Source of the DNA: Prochlorococcaceae cyanobacterium jk18x22bins.40
GTDB taxonomy: Bacteria; Cyanobacteriota; Cyanobacteriia; PCC-6307; Cyanobiaceae
Assembly: GCA_022826155.1 (NCBI GenBank)
Contig: JAJDVL010000048.1
Coordinates: forward strand, 32,719-96,718
Reading direction: 5' to 3'
Length of the DNA: 64,000 nucleotides
This document shows positions 57,722 to 64,000 of this stretch, piece after piece. Positions within the stretch are counted from its first letter, which is position 1. Every line of letters starts with the position of its first letter. The notes under the pieces were generated by a model, which was given only the letters and a program-made list of their open reading frames with translations, was not told where the DNA came from and did no database searches. Position numbers and translations under genes: made by a program.

Positions 57722-58912
57722 GTGAAGGTTCTTGTTCTTGGTGGTGATGGCTTTTGTGGCTGGCCTTGTGCTCTGAACCTTGCAGACCAGGGACATGAGG
57801 TGGTCATTGTCGACAACCTCAGCCGTCGCAAAATTGACGTTGAGCTGGGCATCACCTCCCTGACGCCCATTGCCACGGTTGAGGATCGACTCAAGGCCTG
57901 GCAGGAGGTGGGGGGGCAACCCATGGGCTTCGTGCTCCTGGATCTGGCCCAGGAGTATGAGCGGCTGCTGCAACTGCTTCGGGACGAGGCCCCGGATGCG
58001 GTGGTCCACTTTGCCGAGCAGCGGGCAGCGCCCTACTCAATGAAGTCCTCCGCCTGCAAGCGCTACACTGTTGACAACAACGTCAACGGCACCCATAACC
58101 TGCTCTGCGCCATTGTGGAGAGCGGTCTGGACGTACACGTGGTTCACCTGGGCACCATGGGGGTCTACGGCTACGGCTCCCATCGGGGCGCCACCATTCC
58201 GGAGGGGTATCTCACCGTGGAGGTGCCCCAGCCGGACGGCAGTCGCTTTACGGAGCAGATCCTGCATCCCGCCAATCCGGGCAGCGTCTACCACATGAGC
58301 AAGACCCTGGATCAACTGCTGTTTTTCTATTACAACAAGAACGACGCCCTCCGCATTACGGACTTGCACCAGGGCATTGTCTGGGGAACCAACACGGATC
58401 TCTGCGGGAAAGATCCTCGCCTGATCAACCGTTTTGACTACGACGGGGACTACGGCACCGTGCTCAATCGTTTTCTGATGCAGGCAGCCATCAATTACCC
58501 CCTCACCGTCCACGGCACCGGCGGGCAGACGCGGGCTTTTATCCACATCCGGGACTCGGTCAAGTGTGTCCAACTGGCCCTGGACAATCCTCCGGCTTCC
58601 GGGGAGAAGGTAAAAATCTTCAACCAGATGACGGAGAGCCACCAAGTGGGTCAACTGGCCCGGAAGGTGGCGCACATGACAGGGGCGGAGGTATCCCACC
58701 TGCCCAATCCCCGCAACGAGGCCAAGGACAACGACCTGACCGTGGACAACCGCTGTTTTCTGGATTTGGGCCTGGAACCCACCACCCTGGACGACGGCTT
58801 GCTGACGGAAGTGGTGGACGTTGCCCGTCGCTACGCCGAGCGCTGTGACCGTCGGCGAATCCCCTGCACGTCCGCCTGGACGCGGACCCAGGCAGAGGTC
58901 ATCAATCCATAG
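57722..58912 (+). CDS. sqdB: UDP-sulfoquinovose synthase
   Basis: A 396-residue short-chain dehydrogenase-type enzyme that makes UDP-sulfoquinovose from UDP-glucose and sulfite for the thylakoid sulfolipid SQDG. NAD-binding VLVLGGDGFCGWPCAL, catalytic region HLGTMGVYGYG (Thr) and the Tyr/Lys pair in YHMSKTLDQLL are visible. The GTG at 57722 places the Rossmann motif right at the N-terminus as in the family. sqdX follows 2 bp later. Confidence 0.96.
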   Translation: MKVLVLGGDGFCGWPCALNLADQGHEVVIVDNLSRRKIDVELGITSLTPIATVEDRLKAWQEVGGQPMGFVLLDLAQEYERLLQLLRDEAPDAVVHFAEQRAAPYSMKSSACKRYTVDNNVNGTHNLLCAIVESGLDVHVVHLGTMGVYGYGSHRGATIPEGYLTVEVPQPDGSRFTEQILHPANPGSVYHMSKTLDQLLFFYYNKNDALRITDLHQGIVWGTNTDLCGKDPRLINRFDYDGDYGTVLNRFLMQAAINYPLTVHGTGGQTRAFIHIRDSVKCVQLALDNPPASGEKVKIFNQMTESHQVGQLARKVAHMTGAEVSHLPNPRNEAKDNDLTVDNRCFLDLGLEPTTLDDGLLTEVVDVARRYAERCDRRRIPCTSAWTRTQAEVINP

Positions 58913-58914
58913 CC

Positions 58915-60054
58915 GTGCATATCGCGTTTTTTACCGAGACCTTCCTTCCCAAGGTGGACGGGATCGTGACCCGGCTCACCAGGACCGTTGAGCGGCTGGT
59001 GGCGGCTGGGGACGAAGTGCTGGTGTTCTGCCCGGAGGGGGCGCCGGACAACTACTGCGGCGCCCAGGTGATGGGAATTCCCGCCGTGCCTCTTCCCCTG
59101 TATCCGGAGCTCAAGCTGGCGCTGCCCCGTCCTGTGGTGGCCGAGACCATTGACCGCTTCCAGGCGGACGTGATCCACGTGGTGAATCCCGCCATTCTGG
59201 GCCTGGGGGGGATCTGGCTGGCCAGAACCCAGGCCGTTCCCCTGGTGGCCAGCTACCACACCCACCTGCCCAAATACCTGGAGCACTACGGGCTGGGCAT
59301 GTTGGAACCGCTCCTGTGGGAGTTGCTGAAGGCGGCCCATAACCAGGCGGGCCTGAACCTCTGCACCTCCACTGCCATGGTGCAGGAACTCTCCGAGCGG
59401 GGGATTCACAACGTTGATCTCTGGCAACGGGGCGTGGACACGGATGCGTTTCATCCGGAGCTGGCCTCGGCTCGGCGGCGGCAACAGTTGTTTGGTCCCC
59501 ACCAGGAGGGTGATCCTCTGCTGCTGTACGTGGGCAGGCTCTCGGCGGAAAAACAGATCGAGTCCATTCTTCCCGTTCTCAAGGCCCTGCCTCGCGCCCG
59601 GCTGGCCCTTGTGGGGGATGGTCCCCATCGCCAGCAGTTGGAAAAAACCTTTGCCGGCACCGCCACCCGTTTTGTGGGCTACCTGAGGGGTGAAGAGCTG
59701 GCGGGAGCCTATGCCAGCGCCGATGCTTTCCTTTTCCCCTCCAGCACGGAAACCCTGGGTCTGGTGCTACTGGAGGCCATGGCGGCAGGCTGTCCTGTGG
59801 TGGCCGCCAGGCGCGGCGGCATCCCGGACATCGTGACCGACGGGGAGAACGGCTGCCTCTACGACCCGGACCAGACGGACGGTCTGTTGCTGGCCACCCG
59901 TCGCCTGCTGGAGCAGGGGGAACGGCATCAACAGATGCGGCTGGCGGCCCGCCGTGAGGCGGAGCGCTGGGGATGGGACGCCGCCACGGCCCAACTGCGT
60001 CGTTATTACAGGCAAGTGTTGGAGAAGCCCCTGGCGGCGCCTGTTGCTGATTGA
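58915..60054 (+). CDS. sqdX: Sulfoquinovosyl diacylglycerol synthase
   Basis: A 379-residue GT4 enzyme that transfers sulfoquinovose to diacylglycerol, the last step of sulfolipid synthesis at the membrane. It begins with GTG (MHIAFFTETFLPKVDGIVTR) and has ASYHTHLPKYLEHYG, NVDLWQRGVDTDAFHP, LLYVGRLSAEKQIESI and the E-x7-E region SSTETLGLVLLEAMAAG. Directly downstream of sqdB, forming an sqdBX operon. Confidence 0.95.
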   Translation: MHIAFFTETFLPKVDGIVTRLTRTVERLVAAGDEVLVFCPEGAPDNYCGAQVMGIPAVPLPLYPELKLALPRPVVAETIDRFQADVIHVVNPAILGLGGIWLARTQAVPLVASYHTHLPKYLEHYGLGMLEPLLWELLKAAHNQAGLNLCTSTAMVQELSERGIHNVDLWQRGVDTDAFHPELASARRRQQLFGPHQEGDPLLLYVGRLSAEKQIESILPVLKALPRARLALVGDGPHRQQLEKTFAGTATRFVGYLRGEELAGAYASADAFLFPSSTETLGLVLLEAMAAGCPVVAARRGGIPDIVTDGENGCLYDPDQTDGLLLATRRLLEQGERHQQMRLAARREAERWGWDAATAQLRRYYRQVLEKPLAAPVAD

Positions 60055-60107
60055 AGGACTCCGGGAGAAGGGGCCGCAACTGGGCGCGGAACCCCCAGGC
60101 CAGTGCT

Positions 60108-60650
60108 TCAGCGTTGCGAAGGGGCAGGCAGGCGCTCAACCACCAACGTCCGGAGGTCGGCAATCTCCTGGTGAAGCGAGTCAAACCGCTCGTCAAACCG
60201 GGCGTCCTGCTTGTCAAACCGCTCGTCGAGACGGGCGTCCTGCTTGTCAAACCGCTCGTCAAGACGGGCGTCCTGCTTGTCAAACCGCTCGTCAAGACGG
60301 GCATCCTGCTTATCAAGCCGCTGGTCAAGACGGGCATCCTGTTTGTCAAGCCGCTCGTCAAACCGGGCATCCTGTTTGTCAAGCCGCTGGTCGAGACGGG
60401 CGTCCTGCTTGTCAAACCGCTTGTCGAGACGGGCGTCCTGCTTGTCAAACCGGGCATTCATCTCCTGGCGCAGGTCGTGACCCAGGCCGTCGATCTTGGT
60501 GTTCAGATGGAAGAACCCCATTGCGGCAAACCCCAGGATCGCGGTGAGCAACACCGTTATCAAGGCGACAACCAAGGCGTTCACGTCAACGGTGAAGGGT
60601 TTTCCGTTGGTGGGCGCCGGGGGGCGGAACGGTTCGGAAGTGGCGGCCAT
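60108..60650 (-). CDS. Membrane-anchored coiled-coil protein built of 11-residue repeats
   Basis: A 180-residue protein from the ATG at 60650 (MAATSEPFRPPAPTNG). One membrane helix (ALVVALITVLLTAILGFAAM) is followed by eight or nine tandem copies of an undecad, DKQDARLDERF with small changes, predicted to form a right-handed or mixed coiled coil. It ends with HQEIADLRTLVVERL. The DNA is a 33-bp tandem repeat (about 60190-60450), so copy number may vary between strains. It is divergent from, and similar in design to, the protein at 61098. The function is unknown. Confidence 0.65.
   Translation of the reverse strand: MAATSEPFRPPAPTNGKPFTVDVNALVVALITVLLTAILGFAAMGFFHLNTKIDGLGHDLRQEMNARFDKQDARLDKRFDKQDARLDQRLDKQDARFDERLDKQDARLDQRLDKQDARLDERFDKQDARLDERFDKQDARLDERFDKQDARFDERFDSLHQEIADLRTLVVERLPAPSQR
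60190..60450. repeat. 33-bp tandem repeat inside the coiled-coil gene
   Basis: About eight imperfect 33-bp units encoding the undecad DKQDARLDERF on the minus strand. Units differ by a few bases (RLDERF, RLDQRL, RFDERL variants), with three identical-protein units in a row near the distal end. This suggests recent unit duplication. Confidence 0.8.
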
Positions 60651-61097
60651 TGCGTCTATTGGTGGTGATTGCTGGCGCAAAAAGCCAGGGGAGAATGGCT
60701 GTACTCCCTTGGCTATCATAATTCGCCAACGACTGCGGGGACATAAGACAGGTCTTGAGGGTGGAACCCTCAGACCAGCACTTCCAGGCGGGAGAGGAAG
60801 AACAGGACCCAGACGGCGAAGAGAATCAGAGCCATGGCAAGGCAGTAAGTATTTGTACACAGCTTACGAAACGTCACACGGTTTTGGCAAGGCCTGGGCC
60901 GCTACCGCTTCGCCCTGGCGTTGGGGTCGGAAGGTGTTGGGTCAAACAGGATCCAGTCCTCAGCCAGGACGTCTTCCATGGATAAGGTTGGGGACCTGCC
61001 ACAGAAGCGAGGAGAGTAGGGTAGAGGCGTCGCTTATCGGACACCCTTCCTTCTTCTCCCTATCCCGCTCACCATGCTTGCAGGAGACGCATCCACC
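60651..61097. other. Intergenic region between the two coiled-coil genes
   Basis: About 450 bases. Two very short minus-strand frames might be expressed: 60902-60979 (25 residues, starting MEDVLAEDWILFDP) and a 21-residue hydrophobic peptide starting MALILFAVWVLFFLSRLEVL near 60836. Neither can be assigned. No tRNA or clear terminator is visible. Promoters for both flanking genes must lie here. Confidence 0.35.
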
Positions 61098-61517
61098 ATG
61101 ACCAAGCGTTCTCGGCCCACACCAACCACTGCTGTGGCGGCAGCGGAATACCTTGAGACAGCGATGGCGGAGAGGCAGGTTGTCGTCAAACCCAGCCCAT
61201 GGGACACCCCCTTGGCGAGGGTGTTGTTGGGGGTGGTGATCACGGCAACTTTCGCGGGTCTCTTTCACTTGAGCATCCGTGTCGACCGTCTGGACACCAA
61301 GATTGATACACGGATTGGAGAGGTGCAGGCCGACATCAAGGAGCTAAGGAGAGAGGTGCAAGGCGACATCAATGAACTAAAGAGAGAGATGCAAGGCGAC
61401 ATCAATGAACTAAGGAGGGAGGTGCAAGCAGACTTCAGCGGACTCAAGGCCGACATCGGCGAGTTGAGAAGTCTTGTGATCAAGGCCCTGGCCAGCGATT
61501 CCGTTAGAGCCTTGTAA
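61098..61517 (+). CDS. Membrane-anchored coiled-coil protein, second of a divergent pair
   Basis: A 139-residue protein from the ATG at 61098 (AGGAG 11 bases upstream; the ATG at 61074 is the alternative). A membrane helix (ARVLLGVVITATFAGLFHLS) is followed by 11-residue repeats of the type GDINELRREVQ (four or five copies) and a C-terminus ADIGELRSLVIKALA. Its layout and tail match the divergent protein at 60108 (IADLRTLVVERL), so the two are probably distant paralogues. The function is unknown; the likely topology is N-in with the coil outside or in the cytoplasm. Confidence 0.65.
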   Translation: MTKRSRPTPTTAVAAAEYLETAMAERQVVVKPSPWDTPLARVLLGVVITATFAGLFHLSIRVDRLDTKIDTRIGEVQADIKELRREVQGDINELKREMQGDINELRREVQADFSGLKADIGELRSLVIKALASDSVRAL

Positions 61518-61874
61518 AGATGTTTGTGGACAGAGCCTGCGTCTATGGGGGTGTGGGCTTGTGATCACCGCAGATCCTCGTTCCCTCCACGTGCCTCGAC
61601 TACCCCGCTTGATCCAAGGCCTGCAAAGCCGCAAAGCGAATTGGCAAAAAACTGACGCTCTCCCCTTGGGGCATGGACGGGGCACAACGGCAGCGCCAGT
61701 CTCCCTGAGGATTGGGGGCGGTGGTTCTGCTGGGCAACGCTGGCCATGGACTCCATGGCGGGCATCCCTTGCCTCCGGAAACAGTGCTTGTGATTTGAGG
61801 CGTGGTCTGCTCAGAGGAGGCCCTATCAAACAGAACGCCCTTGCTGGGCAGGGGGCTGGACCGCTGACAGCGTC
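61518..61874. other. Intergenic region, nothing supported
   Basis: About 360 bases after the coiled-coil gene. Frames on both strands have no coding character I trust, and no RNA gene or strong hairpin is visible. Confidence 0.4.
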
Positions 61875-61916
61875 TTGATGGAGGCTTTTCCCACAGCAGG
61901 GGAGGAAATTGTGAAG

Positions 61917-62579
61917 ATGAAGATTACTACAAAGAGGAGTGGTACGGGCGGATGGTCTGCCTATGATAATCCAAGTGCTCTAGCTCCCAATGCAAGGCAT
62001 CTCCGTCCCGAGTCCCGAGTCCCGAGTCTAATCAGTAGGCAGGGCAGCCGGAGCTCCGGCTGCTTTGGCAGCAACACTTCGCAAAAAGCCTCTGTGTGTC
62101 AAAAGGCAGGGGGTAATTTGCCGCAGCTTCTCCCTAAGGTAGCTCCCTTTTCTTGGAGGCACTCCCCCAGAGCCAAAGTAAATTACACGAATACGAACAA
62201 GTCTCCCCAGCTTGTCTTTGCAGCAGCCACCATTGCTGGCTCACTTCAACTCTTTGCACTCCCTGGTTTAACTATTGAGTCTCAGAAAAATTCTAGTCAA
62301 CGAGGGAGAGCTGATAATGTTGAGATCATGTACGCACAGAATAACCTTAACAATTCCTCTCAGGTGACTAAGAATCCTGACGTATGTGATTCTTTGGAAT
62401 GTAAATATCTAGAAATATTTAGTCTAATTTTATCAATAATAAGTCTTTGCTTATCAGGAATAAATCTTTGTTTGATCAATAAAGTAATTAAGAAACTCGA
62501 AAAAGAAGTTGAGCAAGGAAAAGAAAAAATGGGCAAGATTAATAAAATCTCGGGTGAATTCATAGACAAAGGAACATGA
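61917..62579 (+). CDS. Hypothetical protein with C-terminal membrane helix and coil
   Basis: About 220 residues from the ATG at 61917 (MKITTKRSGTGGW); the frame also opens at 61875. The first 90 residues are Ser/Arg-rich with no pattern and may be non-coding. From about 62190 composition turns AT-rich and protein-like: a hydrophobic stretch (LVFAAATIAGSLQLFALPG), a second helix (IFSLILSIISLCLSGINLCL), then a charged helix (VIKKLEKEVEQGKEKMGK). The C-terminal part looks like a genuine membrane-tethered helical protein. No family is recognised. Confidence 0.35.
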   Translation: MKITTKRSGTGGWSAYDNPSALAPNARHLRPESRVPSLISRQGSRSSGCFGSNTSQKASVCQKAGGNLPQLLPKVAPFSWRHSPRAKVNYTNTNKSPQLVFAAATIAGSLQLFALPGLTIESQKNSSQRGRADNVEIMYAQNNLNNSSQVTKNPDVCDSLECKYLEIFSLILSIISLCLSGINLCLINKVIKKLEKEVEQGKEKMGKINKISGEFIDKGT

Positions 62580-62679
62580 GAAACTTGGCTCGGATCACGC
62601 ATTTGACGAATGCTGGCACATCAAAACCAGCCGTTCCCATTCCCCCGCTCCAGCTTCCCTCTCAAGCCCTACCCTCTCC

Positions 62680-64000
62680 ATGTTTCTCCAGCTTCGCCAC
62701 CACCCACCTTCTCCCAAAACATCCCCACTGCCCCCCAGCCGGACGTCCCCAACCTCCTTTTCCCAACCCACCCACGGGACAGGGGCCTCTGCTGCTCCTG
62801 AACTCCAATCCTCTCCCACACATATCCCCCAACACACACCCTGGGGTGCTCTCCTCTCCCTCTCTGCCACAACTCTCTCTGCTCTCCTGCTCCTCACTCC
62901 CGCTACTCCTGCTTGGGCAGAAGCTTGTTTTGCATATGTGAGCGAGAGCTCCTTAGACCGACTGGTAACCGGGGGGGGGGGTCTCGGATAAGGGAAGATG
63001 TACAATTGTCTCTGTGATTGATTATGATCTAAGCAGCCTGCCGGAGGGGGTCTTCAGTGGGCTCAGTAATCTAGAACTTCTCTTTCTGAATAACAAGAAT
63101 CTAAGCAGCCTGCCGGTGGCGATCTTCAGGGGGCTCAATAATCTAGATGACCTTGATCTGAGTAACAATAATCTAAGCAGCCTGCCGGAGGGGATCTTCA
63201 GCGGGCTCAATAATCTAGAAATTCTCAATCTGGAGGGAAATAATCTAAGCAGTCTGCCGGAGGGTATCTTCAGTGGGCTCAATAATCTAAGAAGGCTCAG
63301 GCTGCATAGCAATAATCTAAGCAGCCTGCCGGAGGGGATCTTCAGGGGGCTCAATAATCTAGAAATTCTCACTCTGGATGAAAATAATCTAAGCAGCCTG
63401 CCGGAGGGGATCTTCAGTGGGCTCAATAATCTAGAAACTCTCAATCTGGAGGGAAATAATCTAAGCAGTCTGCCGGAGGGGATCTTCAGCGAGCTCAATG
63501 ATCTAGAAAGTCTCACTCTAGATTACAATAATCTAAGCTGCCTGCCGACTTTGCCATCGAGTTTACAGTATCTCTATGTTGATGGCGATTTTGATAACGA
63601 TATATATGATCATGGCCTGCCAACCTGTGGAGCAGAGCCAGAAGAGGAGCCCATGGAGGAAGAAAACGGCACTCCCATCGTAGAAAACAGTTCCTTCTCT
63701 GGCACACGTCAGGTGAGGCTGGACGTCATCAGCCGTGCAACTCGAACGTTTAATCTCGATAACCACTTCAGTGACCCTGACGGGGATGCACTCTCCTACA
63801 GTGCAACCAGCAGCCATCCTGACATTGTTAGAACAGCGGTTAGCGGCAGTACACTGACCATCGCCGCCATCGGAAACACATTCCGCATTATAACCATTAC
63901 AGTAACCGCAGACGACGGGAAGGGAGGCACGGTTAGCACCAGCTTCGACGCCACTGTGAGCAACCAGGAGGCGGCAGATAAGGAGATAGAACTTCTCCAG
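62680..64000 (+). pseudogene. Secreted leucine-rich-repeat protein, out of frame at an 11-G tract (possibly phase-variable); 3' end outside window
   Basis: The first frame (ATG at 62680) gives a Pro/Ser-rich stretch, a signal peptide ending ALLLLTPATPAWAEA, then VSESSLDRLVTGGG, and stops right after a run of 11 G (62971-62981). Removing one G joins it to the frame that runs without a stop to the window end. That frame encodes seven 24-residue LRRs of the type NLSSLPEGIFSGLNNLEILN, a C-terminal cap with CGAEPEEEPMEEENG, then a cadherin-like/Big-type beta domain (LDNHFSDPDGDALSYSATSS, TITVTADDGKGGTVS). The protein would be exported and face the environment. The G run can slip in replication, so this may be an OFF phase variant rather than a dead gene; a sequencing error is also possible. 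Confidence 0.8.
63026..63540 (+). repeat. 72-bp tandem LRR-coding repeat
   Basis: Seven near-identical 72-bp units, each with AATCTAAGCAGCCTGCCGG early in the unit. Each encodes one leucine-rich repeat (LSSLPEGIFSGLNNL plus a variable strand). Variation is concentrated at the solvent-exposed positions of the strand (LEILNL, LRRLRL, LEILTL, LDDLDL). The high DNA identity suggests recent expansion or recombination. Confidence 0.9.

Noticed and set aside
61561..61878. Plus-strand frame of 105 codons
   Set aside because: No domain, no ribosome-binding site and composition like non-coding GC-rich DNA.
63022..63516. Minus-strand frame with repeated LLSPLKIPSGRLLRL units
   Set aside because: It is the complement of the LRR-coding repeat. 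The plus strand gives a canonical LRR with signal peptide and following beta domain.

Overview
The window comes from a GC-rich cyanobacterium of the marine Synechococcus/Cyanobium type. Evidence: plastid-type cyanobacterial genes (ycf23, ycf51), both sulfolipid genes (sqdB, sqdX), a Psb34-like photosystem II assembly protein, DUF4079, and the marine-picocyanobacterial blocks asd-dapA-rnj and tig-clpX-dnaX. A secreted eukaryote-type leucine-rich-repeat protein at the right edge, a Cas9 locus and several decayed genes would fit a sponge symbiont such as Candidatus Synechococcus spongiarum. That species assignment is inference.

Layout. 1-6.9 kb: a ClC chloride channel cut by the window edge, an O-antigen-ligase-like membrane protein, tilS, ycf23 and uvrB. 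6.9-16.3 kb: a complete type II-C CRISPR-Cas locus, made of 65 identical 36-bp repeats with 64 spacers, then cas2, cas1 and cas9 on the minus strand, and a divergent tracrRNA gene with a readable promoter, anti-repeat, nexus and terminator upstream of cas9. The repeat and tracrRNA resemble the alphaproteobacterial (Parvibaculum) type, so the locus was probably acquired. 16.4-19.2 kb: a zinc ABC transporter (znuB, znuC, and divergent znuA with a His-rich loop). 19.2-25.0 kb: a decaying, gene-poor island with a broken membrane-protein gene, an AT-rich membrane protein, a dead IS5-type transposase, a split gene, DUF4079 and a relic of a cellulose-synthase-like glycosyltransferase. 25.0-42 kb: tRNA-Thr(UGU), 5-oxoprolinase, a glycosyltransferase, a TauE permease, an oligopeptide-type binding protein, an iron-type ABC ATPase, small conserved proteins, a ROK kinase and tamB. 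42-60 kb: ycf51, hisG, an MsbA-like exporter, then rnj, dapA and asd on the minus strand, divergent tig-clpX-dnaX (with no clpP between tig and clpX), a GT2 glycosyltransferase, rpmI-rplT, a TPR protein, thiG, psb34-like, sqdB and sqdX. 60-64 kb: an accessory end with two divergent membrane-anchored coiled-coil proteins built from 11-residue repeats, an unusual hypothetical protein, and the LRR surface gene, which is switched out of frame by an 11-G tract.

How the parts work together. cas9-cas1-cas2 is one leftward operon with overlapping or 11-bp junctions. The tracrRNA and the crRNAs are both read on the plus strand. Each repeat ends in an extended -10-like motif, as in Neisseria type II-C arrays, so each spacer may have its own promoter. 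Two spacers 2 kb apart differ at five bases yet encode the same ten residues, the imprint of two diverged phages sharing one gene. The rightmost region looks devoted to cell-surface or host contact.
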